Below, one piece after another: positions 1 to 6,202 of a stretch of 8,149 nt of DNA (position 1 is its first letter; every line of letters begins with the position of its first letter). Origin of the DNA: Alphaproteobacteria bacterium (lineage in GTDB: Bacteria > Pseudomonadota > Alphaproteobacteria > Rs-D84). Under the pieces are notes generated by a model. That model made no database searches and was not told the origin of the DNA. It worked only from the letters and a program-made list of their open reading frames with translations. The stretch is from NCBI GenBank assembly GCA_017964865.1, contig JAGCRE010000023.1:1-8149 (forward strand), written 5' to 3'. Both the position numbers and the translations under genes were made by a program.

Positions 1-573
1 CCGCGGTTTTCCCCAGACGGAACAAAAATCGCATTATCGTTGGTCAAAGACGGTATTACACATTTATATGAATATGATATCGCAAACAAGACACTGCGTC
101 AGTTGACGTTTGGTAATTCGATAAATACCAGTCCGTCTTATTCCCCAGACGGCAAGAAATTGGCATTTAATTCGGATCGGTCGGGTCGGCAACAGATTCA
201 TGTGTTGGATTTGGACAGTTTGGCAGAGCAACGTATCACATATGGGGCGGGGCGGTATGCAACACCGGCATGGTCCCCGGACGGTAAGTTTATTGCATTC
301 ACAAAAATAGCCGATGATACATTTTATGTTGGAATCATGGACCCACGTGGGCGAAACGAAAAGATTTTGGCAGGTGGCTGGTTTATGGAGGCTCCGTCCT
401 GGGCACCGGGTTCACGTCGCATTGTCTATTATGAAACAGAACGTGCAGTTGACGATGTTGAACGTATCAGTCATATTCGCAGTGTTGATATAACTGGACA
501 AAACATTTATGACATTGATTTACCAGAAAATGTAAATGGCCTGGAACCAACATGGTCCCCACGTTTAATGTAG
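1..573 (+). CDS. tolB: TolB, C-terminal part (beta-propeller of the Tol-Pal system), 5' end outside window
   Basis: The frame is open from base 1 to the TAG at 571-573, giving 190 residues that continue off the left edge; the ATG at 40 is internal, because the upstream codons still encode a propeller blade (PRFSPDGTKIALS). TolB is a periplasmic protein that binds Pal and links the TolA/TolQR energy module to the outer membrane during constriction. Visible here are successive WD40-like TolB blades with the repeated signature [YWF]SPDG.[KF][IL]AF: FSPDGTKIALS, YSPDGKKLAFNSDRSG, WSPDGKFIAFTK, then the degenerate WAPGSRRIVYY and the closing EPTWSPRLM. The end at WSPRLM is typical of TolB C-termini. 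The 20-base gap to the exporter gene suggests co-transcription. The family call is firm; only the missing N-terminal domain prevents a full check. Confidence 0.93.
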   Translation, partial: PRFSPDGTKIALSLVKDGITHLYEYDIANKTLRQLTFGNSINTSPSYSPDGKKLAFNSDRSGRQQIHVLDLDSLAEQRITYGAGRYATPAWSPDGKFIAFTKIADDTFYVGIMDPRGRNEKILAGGWFMEAPSWAPGSRRIVYYETERAVDDVERISHIRSVDITGQNIYDIDLPENVNGLEPTWSPRLM

Positions 574-586
574 GAATATAGAAAGG

Positions 587-593
587 CAGAGAG
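587..593 (+). promoter_or_regulatory. Shine-Dalgarno region of the ABC exporter
   Basis: The short gap after tolB carries AAAGG (582-586) and then GCAGAGAG directly before the ATG at 594. The AAGG core is 7 bases from the start codon, which supports that ATG. No promoter is visible in this 20-base gap, so the gene probably depends on the tolB transcript. Confidence 0.5.
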
Positions 594-2345
594 ATGACGT
601 TTCCAAAAACGGTCCGTGGTTTTTACTGGATAATTGTGAAAAAGTTCCCATTGTTCTTTGGAACGATGTTTTTAACAGGTGTGTTGACTTCGTTGGCACA
701 AATGATAATTAAGCCCATTACCACTAAAATAGTATTTTCTATATTTGATGGGAATAATGTTCAGAACGTAAATTACATTGTGTTAGTAATGTTGGGAATT
801 TTATTTCTTTATTTTACGGAAACTTTAATTGGAACTGTACGTTCGGTTTCGTCGGGACGTTATTATCAACAAGTTATGGCTTATAAACACATGCTTTTAA
901 CAAAGCGAGTGTTCCAAAATGATGGTCAGTATTTTATTGATAATCCGTCTGGGCAATTGTTGTCGTGGACAAGAGATGTTTCAATGAAGCAAATTCCAAT
1001 GACGTATCAATTCTGGTCAAATGTTGTTGGTGTCGGTTTGGGATTCATCACAATTCTGGGGATAATGATGCGTATAAATATATGGATTTTATTGGTAACG
1101 GTTGCAAATGGTGTTGTTCGTGTTGTATGGCAATACTTTAAATTGAAACCTATGAATAAAACGAATCGTGAATTATCTCTGGAGGGAGCAAAATGGGAGG
1201 GTATTCGAACCGATGGTTTGGATAATGCGTTAAATGTCAAATTAAATGGCAACAACGAGCATGAGGCACAATATATATATGATACCCGCAAACCTATGAT
1301 GCACCTGTTCAAAAAATGGCAATATTATGACAGGGTGCGTTGGGTTCCAACCGGTTTTTTATCCGATATATGTGGTGTATTTGTTATTTTGCTAAGTGTG
1401 GTTTTGGTAACGCGGGGCCAAATAAATATTTCTGATTTGGCATTTGTATTATCGTCTTTTTCGACAATCACTTTGGCCTTCTCAAGATTAAATACAACGA
1501 TTCAAGAATATTCTGAAAATTGTGCAATTGCGACGGTTGCGTGGGAAAAATTGAATGCTGCAATCAATATTGCGGATAAAAATGATGCAAAAAATATGCG
1601 ACTTAATCGGGCACCGGCAATTGACTTTGACGATGTTGCGTTTGGATATGGTAATCGGGCGGTGCTGAAAAACTTTGATTTACATATTAAACCGGGTGAA
1701 AAAATCGGTATTGTCGGGCTTTCGGGTGCGGGTAAATCAACACTGTGCAATTTAATGTTGCGTATGTATGATGTTGACGGTGGGGCGGTTCGCGTGAACG
1801 GTATTGATATTCGTGATGTTAAACAAGATTCATTACGGCAACATATCGCGTTTGTTCCCCAGGAATCTGTATTGTTTAACCGAACAATTCTTGAAAATAT
1901 ACGATATGCACGACCAAACGCGGCACGTCGCGATGTTATTACGGCGGCAAAGCGTGCGCATATTCATGAATTTGTTATGTCGTTGCCAAATGGATATGAC
2001 ACGTTGGTTGGAAATCGTGGAATTAAATTATCGGGCGGTCAACGGCAACGAATCGCAATTGCACGTGCATTATTAAAAAATGCACCGATATTGGTGCTGG
2101 ATGAGGCAACATCAGCATTGGATTCCCAAAATGAATTGTTTATCCAGAAATCATTAAAACTGGTTATGAACAAAAAGACAACTGTCGCGATCGCCCACCG
2201 ATTATCGACACTGCGTAATATGGATCGAATCGTTGTGATGTCGCATGGACGAATCGTCGAATCGGGTTCACATGATGAATTGCTGCGACGGGGTGGGGCA
2301 TATAAAAAGTTATGGAATATGCAAACAAATGGATTTGTTGGATGA
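594..2345 (+). CDS. ABC exporter half-transporter (membrane domain fused to ATPase), MsbA/multidrug type
   Basis: The 583-residue product has the standard length of a type I ABC exporter half-molecule that would work as a dimer in the inner membrane. The first ~310 residues hold several hydrophobic segments (about 18-40, 62-82, 145-185, 255-295) and the family-typical NPSGQLLSW element near residue 122. The ATPase domain is complete: Walker A GLSGAGKST at 375-383, Q-loop Gln423, signature LSGGQ at 479-483, Walker B LVLDE with Asp503 and catalytic Glu504, D-loop SALD, and switch His535. The substrate cannot be read from the sequence; lipid A/phospholipid flippase (MsbA-like) or drug export are the usual roles of this subfamily. 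It ends in TGA, overlapping the next start as ATGA, so it is translationally coupled to the secreted nuclease gene. No residue expected for catalysis is missing. Confidence 0.9.
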   Translation: MTFPKTVRGFYWIIVKKFPLFFGTMFLTGVLTSLAQMIIKPITTKIVFSIFDGNNVQNVNYIVLVMLGILFLYFTETLIGTVRSVSSGRYYQQVMAYKHMLLTKRVFQNDGQYFIDNPSGQLLSWTRDVSMKQIPMTYQFWSNVVGVGLGFITILGIMMRINIWILLVTVANGVVRVVWQYFKLKPMNKTNRELSLEGAKWEGIRTDGLDNALNVKLNGNNEHEAQYIYDTRKPMMHLFKKWQYYDRVRWVPTGFLSDICGVFVILLSVVLVTRGQINISDLAFVLSSFSTITLAFSRLNTTIQEYSENCAIATVAWEKLNAAINIADKNDAKNMRLNRAPAIDFDDVAFGYGNRAVLKNFDLHIKPGEKIGIVGLSGAGKSTLCNLMLRMYDVDGGAVRVNGIDIRDVKQDSLRQHIAFVPQESVLFNRTILENIRYARPNAARRDVITAAKRAHIHEFVMSLPNGYDTLVGNRGIKLSGGQRQRIAIARALLKNAPILVLDEATSALDSQNELFIQKSLKLVMNKKTTVAIAHRLSTLRNMDRIVVMSHGRIVESGSHDELLRRGGAYKKLWNMQTNGFVG

Positions 2346-2749
2346 AATTAGTCGCGTTTGTTTTTGCTGTGTTATTTTCTGGTGTGGCGTATACGATGCC
2401 GGCAACGGTTGGTTATGTTTATGATGGGGATACTTTTGCAGCGGTTGTCCATATTGATAGAAAAACAGATGTTAATGTTCGTGTGCGTTTAATAAATGTT
2501 GATACACCGGAAATGCATGGAAAATGCGATTCGGAAATTCGGCGGGCAAAAATGGCTCGTAATCGTTTGATGGAATTGGTACCAAATGGTTCAACGGTCG
2601 AATTGAAAAATATCAAAGATGATAAATATGCCGGCCGAATCGACGCCAATGTGATTCTGCCAAACGGTCGTGATGTTGGTAAGATTTTAATTAATGAAAA
2701 ACTGGGGCGGCCATACAGTGGTGGCAAGCGTGCCAGTTGGTGTAAATAA
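2342..2749 (+). CDS. Secreted thermonuclease-like (SNase domain) protein
   Basis: I place the start at the ATG at 2342, which overlaps the exporter stop (ATGA) and gives 135 residues with an N-terminal signal sequence (MKLVAFVFAVLFSGVAYTMP). An ATG at 2312 in the same frame would add ten polar residues in front of the signal and lies wholly inside the exporter gene, so I reject it. The rest is one staphylococcal-nuclease (OB-fold) domain with the active-site set present: DGDT with Asp30, Arg49 in RVRL, VDTPE with Asp54, Thr55 and Glu57, and Arg99 in DKYAGR, matching S. aureus Asp21, Arg35, Asp40, Thr41, Glu43 and Arg87. Calcium-dependent cleavage of DNA/RNA in the periplasm or outside the cell is the family expectation. 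Cys62 and Cys134 could form a disulfide in an oxidising compartment (inference). The product lacks any C-terminal anchor. Confidence 0.88.
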   Translation: MKLVAFVFAVLFSGVAYTMPATVGYVYDGDTFAAVVHIDRKTDVNVRVRLINVDTPEMHGKCDSEIRRAKMARNRLMELVPNGSTVELKNIKDDKYAGRIDANVILPNGRDVGKILINEKLGRPYSGGKRASWCK

Positions 2750-2759
2750 GCAGAGTTTG

Positions 2760-3467
2760 TTATGCACTGTGGCGGTTGATTGCGTCACTTATTTCGTCCA
2801 GTGTCGCATTACATGGCAACATTGGTTCGAAATATATATTTGCGGTGCCGGGACTCATTTTTCCACGTTTTGGCCAATATAAACCCGAATCGGTTCCAAC
2901 CGGTAATATCGGCAGTTTTAATTCGTGGGCCAAGAACAACAGACCACGACGTAATGGAATATGATTGCCGGGTTTTACACGTGTTCCTTCGGGAAAGATT
3001 ATCAGTGTGCGACCTTGCATAATTTTTTTTGCGACGTCCGTTGCAAGTTTTTTCATATTTGTGCGACCACGTGAACGATTCACCGGTTGCAGACCCATAC
3101 GCCAAAACGCCCAACCGTAAATCGGTAACCACATAATCTCACGCTTGCAGATAAAAAATGCGTTTGGAACAATATGCGATAAAACAATTATTTCCAATAA
3201 TGACATATGTTTTGCCGCAATTATAGCCTTGCCATCAAATCGGGAATTGCCGTTTGGTAAAAATGGGACACCATTTTCTTCGGTTGGGGGAAAATGAACC
3301 TGGTATTTTACACCACATATAATGCGTGCCCATAAACCCAATAATCTTGCACAACTGATAACCAAGAAATTATTTAATCGGCCATTGATTAATCCAACCA
3401 ATAATATTGGTGCCCACAAAATAAAGTGAATTGCAGATACCACTTTAAATATTATCGTGCGAAACAT
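2760..3467 (-). CDS. plsC: 1-acyl-sn-glycerol-3-phosphate acyltransferase family protein (PlsC-like)
   Basis: I start this gene at the ATG at 3467 (235 residues), one base after the stop of the upstream gene, because GAGGG lies 6 bases before it. A TTG at 3488 is open in the same frame and would add seven residues, but lacks such a site. PlsC enzymes acylate lysophosphatidic acid to phosphatidic acid at the inner membrane. Visible are N-terminal hydrophobic stretches (about 5-27 and 34-51), acyltransferase block I as KHMSLLE (His87, Glu92), a block II-like region GWAFWRMGLQPVNRSRG (118-134), block III FPEGTR (158-163) and block IV around LPILPVGTDSG. Block I is HX4E rather than the textbook HX4D; I recall similar KHxSxxE forms in alphaproteobacterial homologs. 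It is the last gene of the ftsE-led operon. A specificity for another lysolipid cannot be excluded. Confidence 0.88.
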   Translation of the reverse strand: MFRTIIFKVVSAIHFILWAPILLVGLINGRLNNFLVISCARLLGLWARIICGVKYQVHFPPTEENGVPFLPNGNSRFDGKAIIAAKHMSLLEIIVLSHIVPNAFFICKREIMWLPIYGWAFWRMGLQPVNRSRGRTNMKKLATDVAKKIMQGRTLIIFPEGTRVKPGNHIPLRRGLLFLAHELKLPILPVGTDSGLYWPKRGKMSPGTANIYFEPMLPCNATLDEISDAINRHSA

Positions 3468-3479
3468 TTTAACCCTCTT
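3468..3479 (-). promoter_or_regulatory. Ribosome binding site deciding the plsC start
   Basis: On the minus strand AAAGAGGG lies six bases before the ATG at 3467, inside the last codons of the YdcF-like gene. This is the clearest Shine-Dalgarno sequence in the operon and argues for the ATG over the upstream TTG at 3488. Confidence 0.65.
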
Positions 3480-3981
3480 TGATTCCAAACATTGTAACGA
3501 TGTATTTTATGTATTCTGTTGTCCAGCGTTCCAGACGTCGTGCCGCCGGCATACCGTAAAGATTTGCCGGACACATTATAATTTCGGTTTCTGGCAATTC
3601 ATGACGTATCAGGTGTTCTGCACGATTTATATGATCTTCGGTGGTAACAATAACGATTCGTTCAAGTCCTGTTTTTTCCACGATATCACGTATTGCCAAC
3701 GCATTTTGATATGTTGATTTCGATTCGGATTCAACCATCACCGGACGAACCGATTCAGATACAGCGGTTTTTGCCCCAGCACCAATAATGTATATGTCAG
3801 CCTCAGGATATTCTTGGACTGTTCGCATCGCAAATGGAATTCGACGAACGTCACCTGTTAATACAAATATGGTATCATCTGGAACAATTTCGGCACAATC
3901 ACGCGGCACAGATGATTTGAAAACCATTCCGCCCATAACAAAAAAGCCCAGCAATAAAAAAGATGGTGTTAGAAATTTCAT
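3469..3981 (-). CDS. DUF218 / YdcF-SanA-ElyC family envelope protein
   Basis: The 170-residue product begins with an uncleaved-looking hydrophobic segment (about residues 5-21), so it is probably anchored in the inner membrane with its domain outside the cytoplasm. The rest fits the DUF218 Rossmann-like fold: strand IFVLTGDVRRIPFA (38-51, the usual G-G/D..R motif), IYIIGAGAK (63-71), VESESKSTYQNA (83-94, the conserved E..S.T..NA helix start) and VIVTTEDHINRAEHL (110-124, the conserved H.xRA). Family members such as ElyC and SanA affect envelope integrity and peptidoglycan or polysaccharide metabolism; no precise reaction is established. It is short for the family. The ATG abuts the ftsX stop (TAAATG) with no separate ribosome site, indicating coupled translation. 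Confidence 0.82.
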   Translation of the reverse strand: MKFLTPSFLLLGFFVMGGMVFKSSVPRDCAEIVPDDTIFVLTGDVRRIPFAMRTVQEYPEADIYIIGAGAKTAVSESVRPVMVESESKSTYQNALAIRDIVEKTGLERIVIVTTEDHINRAEHLIRHELPETEIIMCPANLYGMPAARRLERWTTEYIKYIVTMFGIKEG

Positions 3982-4818
3982 TTATTCGTTTTGCAAAATC
4001 TTTAATGTTGTGCGACGGGTCATCCATATCGCAAAGATTGTAATTAATATCGGTAATAACACCATGCATATCCAACCAAAACTGTTTATCGCAAGCGTTG
4101 CCATTAAACCAACACGTGCCGAATGTGCCGCCGATATGACAAGTAATAAAACAGGTATCGCAACAACAAAACCAATCGCATCTGCGACAATGCAAATTTT
4201 TGCAACAATTATCTGCATTTGACGGGCAATGAACGAATCGGTTGCACCGATTTGATTAAGTATTTCCAGTTCCCGTTTATGTAACATTGCGGTATTGCGT
4301 GCAATGTATGATACGCATACGGTTATTGTGCCCAATGTCATCGCTAAAATTAAAAACGCAATTAATATCATTTGCCAGCCCGATGTTATTGACGGACTTA
4401 ATGCGTCGGCATGTGTTAAAACGCGTGCATGCTGTGATAAAGACTTAGAAATATTTTCCATATCCGATTCGGTTTTAAATTTAACCTCCCACATTTTTGG
4501 CAGGTAATTTTTCAACGCACCACCCCCAGAAATCCATGGTCGCATTAATGATGACATTTCGCTTTCGCTAATTTCACGTGACGATTCGATTTTCGAATCG
4601 TTGTCTTTTAAAATTTTTTGAATCTTTGGTGCGTTGTCGGTGTTTGTAACCTGGACCGTTGCGAATAAATCCCATTGTGCATTCCAACGTGCAACACCAG
4701 TCCCAATAGACAGTGCAATTCCCAATGCCATTACCGCCAAGAAAGTCAACAACGACATTATCACCGTCATAAATACGGATTGTTCACGAACCAATGAAAA
4801 TACAGTTTTCTTGCCCAT
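3982..4818 (-). CDS. ftsX: FtsX, membrane subunit of the FtsEX division complex
   Basis: The 278-residue protein has the FtsX topology: a first membrane segment at about 16-40, a periplasmic loop of roughly 105 residues, then three segments at about 147-170, 203-231 and 245-268, followed by a basic tail (TRRTTLKILQNE). The cytosolic stretch HKRELEILNQIGATDSFI between segments 2 and 3 is the coupling region that contacts the ATPase in the FtsX/MacB fold. FtsEX transmits ATP hydrolysis across the membrane to switch on septal peptidoglycan hydrolases through periplasmic adaptors such as EnvC; no adaptor is in this window. The N-terminus is short compared with E. coli FtsX (about 350 residues), lacking its long cytosolic lead. 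The start lies 2 bases after the ftsE stop. Although the sequence is divergent, position and topology make the call reliable. Confidence 0.88.
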   Translation of the reverse strand: MGKKTVFSLVREQSVFMTVIMSLLTFLAVMALGIALSIGTGVARWNAQWDLFATVQVTNTDNAPKIQKILKDNDSKIESSREISESEMSSLMRPWISGGGALKNYLPKMWEVKFKTESDMENISKSLSQHARVLTHADALSPSITSGWQMILIAFLILAMTLGTITVCVSYIARNTAMLHKRELEILNQIGATDSFIARQMQIIVAKICIVADAIGFVVAIPVLLLVISAAHSARVGLMATLAINSFGWICMVLLPILITIFAIWMTRRTTLKILQNE

Positions 4819-4820
4819 AA

Positions 4821-5600
4821 TTACGCGTTACCAATATCATCAAATTGTTTTGATAATTCTGTGAAATAGTTTTTCGGGGTTGGACCCTTCCATACCTTCT
4901 TTGTGTCAGTGGTTGTGGTTGCTTTGCCAACAAAATTTACACGATGATTTTCAACATGAATTACCGGAAATTTATAGGTTTCCATTAACTTTTTATTATG
5001 TGTCGCCAAAATTATTGTCGTGCCAAACAATTTATTCATTTGAATAAACAGTTCCATCAATCGTGATGCGTTTTCGTCGTCAAGATTGCCCGTCGGTTCG
5101 TCGGCCAATAATATAGATGGTTGGATAATAATCGCACGTGCAACAGAAACACGTTGTTGTTGACCGCCCGATAATTCCATTGGTTTTACATCGGCATATT
5201 TCCCCAAACCAACCCATTCAAGAACCTTGGCCACCAACTTTTTAACCTTGTCTTCTGTGATACCACGTACACGCAGGGGCAGGGCAACATTATCAAACAC
5301 CGTCATATGCGACAGTAATGAATATTCCTGGAATACAATCGCCATTTTGTGGTGCAATTTTGCAATGTCATCACGTGTCAATTCAGCGGTGTTTTTTCCA
5401 AAAAGTTTTATCTGTCCCCGAATCGGCTTGTGTAATAAATATATAAGTCGCAACAGTGTTGTTTTTCCCGCACCAGATGCACCAGATAAAAAGTAAAACG
5501 TCCCATTACTTATATTAAATGATACATCAGACAATACTTCGGCGGCATTATCATAGGCCGCGGCAACATTTGCAAAAGATATGATAGTCTTTTCTTCCAT
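4821..5600 (-). CDS. ftsE: FtsE, ATPase subunit of the FtsEX division complex
   Basis: The 259-residue product is a cytosolic ABC ATPase of the FtsE/LolD/MacB class. Walker A GASGAGKTT is at 40-48, the Q-loop at Gln91 (FQEYSLL), signature LSGGQQQR at 143-150, Walker B LLADE with Asp167 and Glu168, the class motif DEPTGNLD at 167-174 and switch His201 (ATHN). It pairs with FtsX immediately downstream. It exceeds E. coli FtsE (222 residues) by a C-terminal tail of about 35 residues, rich in Thr/Lys and then acidic (from about residue 225 to QFDDIGNA), whose role is unknown. No Shine-Dalgarno sequence precedes the ATG; the 10 bases upstream read CATCCAACAC. It is the first gene of the four-gene minus-strand operon. 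Confidence 0.92.
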   Translation of the reverse strand: MEEKTIISFANVAAAYDNAAEVLSDVSFNISNGTFYFLSGASGAGKTTLLRLIYLLHKPIRGQIKLFGKNTAELTRDDIAKLHHKMAIVFQEYSLLSHMTVFDNVALPLRVRGITEDKVKKLVAKVLEWVGLGKYADVKPMELSGGQQQRVSVARAIIIQPSILLADEPTGNLDDENASRLMELFIQMNKLFGTTIILATHNKKLMETYKFPVIHVENHRVNFVGKATTTTDTKKVWKGPTPKNYFTELSKQFDDIGNA

Positions 5601-5607
5601 GTGTTGG

Positions 5608-5636
5608 ATGTTAGTAAAAAAAAATTATGTGGGCAA
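5608..5636 (-). promoter_or_regulatory. Possible weak promoter for ftsE-ftsX-YdcF-plsC
   Basis: On the minus strand TTGCCC (5631-5636) and TAACAT (5608-5613) are 17 bases apart, each matching the sigma-70 consensus at four of six positions, with a T-tract in the spacer. Transcription would start almost at the ftsE ATG, giving little or no leader. Because the pal terminator lies just upstream, some promoter in this gap is expected, but this one is only a candidate. Confidence 0.3.
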
Positions 5637-5650
5637 GAAAATTAAGTAAT

Positions 5651-5680
5651 AAAAAAATCGCCCATGTGGGCGAATTTTTT
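5651..5680 (-). terminator. Intrinsic terminator of pal
   Basis: A GC-rich hairpin (TCGCCC 5658-5663, loop ATGT, GGGCGA 5668-5673) is followed on the minus strand by seven T (complement of 5651-5657) and overlaps the pal stop codon at 5679-5681. The plus-strand side also ends in six T, so it could act in both directions, but no plus-strand gene approaches it. It isolates pal from ftsE. Confidence 0.85.
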
Positions 5681-6074
5681 ATTTTGTTTTTGTTGTAACA
5701 TTTCTGTTTTTGGCCCAAACCTTTTCACCCGTTCCAGGGTATTGAGGATTTTCTTTGCCATAAGAAATCGTTTTGATTCTTTTTGGTTCGATACCTTCCT
5801 TCATCATAACGTGTGCAGCATTTCCAGCACGCAACGCACCCAATGCCAGGTTGTATTCCGTGGAACCACGTTCGTCACAATGGCCTTCAAGAACAACATT
5901 AACATCTTTGTTTTCTTTCATGTATAATGATTGGCTTTGCAAATCTTTTTTTGCATCATTTGTGATTTCAGCCGAATCGAAAGCAAAGAAAACTTTATCG
6001 TCATTGATGTTGCTTGGAACACTTGAACAGGCAGCCAAAGCCAGTAATGCAGGGATAAATAAGGTCTTTTTCAT
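5679..6074 (-). CDS. pal: Pal, peptidoglycan-associated outer-membrane lipoprotein
   Basis: The 131-residue precursor has a lipoprotein signal with lipobox LALAAC, so Cys16 would be lipidated and the protein held in the outer membrane. After a linker of only about ten residues an OmpA-like peptidoglycan-binding domain fills the rest: VFFAFDSAEIT (28-38), LEGHCDERGSTEYN (62-75, with the ligand-binding Asp67) and NLALGALRA (75-83, with Arg82), then the typical ISYGKENPQ and a final KNRNV. Pal is the partner of TolB in the Tol-Pal trans-envelope complex that drives outer-membrane constriction. It is shorter than E. coli Pal (173 residues), mostly in the linker. It is transcribed on its own: consensus-like promoter upstream, strong terminator directly after the stop. 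It is not adjacent to tolB, which is about 5 kb away on the other strand. Confidence 0.93.
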   Translation of the reverse strand: MKKTLFIPALLALAACSSVPSNINDDKVFFAFDSAEITNDAKKDLQSQSLYMKENKDVNVVLEGHCDERGSTEYNLALGALRAGNAAHVMMKEGIEPKRIKTISYGKENPQYPGTGEKVWAKNRNVTTKTK

Positions 6075-6080
6075 TTTCTC

Positions 6081-6087
6081 GTCCTTT
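6081..6087 (-). promoter_or_regulatory. Shine-Dalgarno of pal
   Basis: The minus strand reads AAAGGAC here, with the AAAGGA core seven bases before the ATG at 6074. It is well placed and supports this start. Confidence 0.7.
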
Positions 6088-6099
6088 GTTTACAAACAT

Positions 6100-6129
6100 A
6101 GCATAGCAAAATTAAAAAAAAATTGTCAA
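6100..6129 (-). promoter_or_regulatory. Sigma-70-type promoter of pal
   Basis: On the minus strand a perfect TTGACA (6124-6129) is followed after 18 bases by TATGCT (6100-6105), with a run of nine T in the spacer just after the -35 element. Transcription would begin near 6093, leaving a leader of about 20 bases. Confidence 0.65.
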
Positions 6130-6145
6130 TAATGAATTTTTTGTT

Positions 6146-6174
6146 TTGGGAACTATGTCAAAATGTGATATACT
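6146..6174 (+). promoter_or_regulatory. Promoter of the beta-barrel protein gene, with extended -10
   Basis: TTGGGA (6146-6151) and TATACT (6169-6174) are 17 bases apart, and TGA (6166-6168) in front of the -10 gives an extended -10 form. Transcription would begin near 6181. It lies back to back with the pal promoter; the two -35 boxes are about 17 bases apart, so the two may influence one another. Confidence 0.65.
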
Positions 6175-6186
6175 ATAGAAAAAATA

Positions 6187-6194
6187 AAGGGAGA
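6187..6194 (+). promoter_or_regulatory. Shine-Dalgarno of the beta-barrel protein gene
   Basis: AAGGGAGA ends about eight bases before the ATG at 6203. It is a strong, well-spaced site that fixes the start and suggests high expression. Confidence 0.7.
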
Positions 6195-6202
6195 ATTCTT
6201 TC

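Noticed and set aside
2312..2341. Upstream ATG at 2312 for the SNase-like gene
   Set aside because: It would put ten polar and aromatic residues before a clear signal peptide and lies inside the exporter gene; the ATGA-coupled start at 2342 is better.
2342..2345. Recoding of TGA to Trp (alternative genetic code), since only the exporter gene ends in TGA while others end in TAA or TAG
   Set aside because: TGA read as Trp would only extend the exporter by two codons to a TAG; no gene here has an in-frame TGA, and Trp is encoded by TGG throughout. The standard bacterial code explains everything.
2723..2738. Small hairpin (TGGCA / TGCCA) near the end of the SNase-like gene as a terminator
   Set aside because: The stem is only five pairs, lies inside the coding sequence and is not followed by a T-run on either strand.
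3468..3488. TTG start at 3488 for plsC
   Set aside because: The ATG at 3467 has a strong Shine-Dalgarno six bases upstream, and the extra seven residues read through that site.
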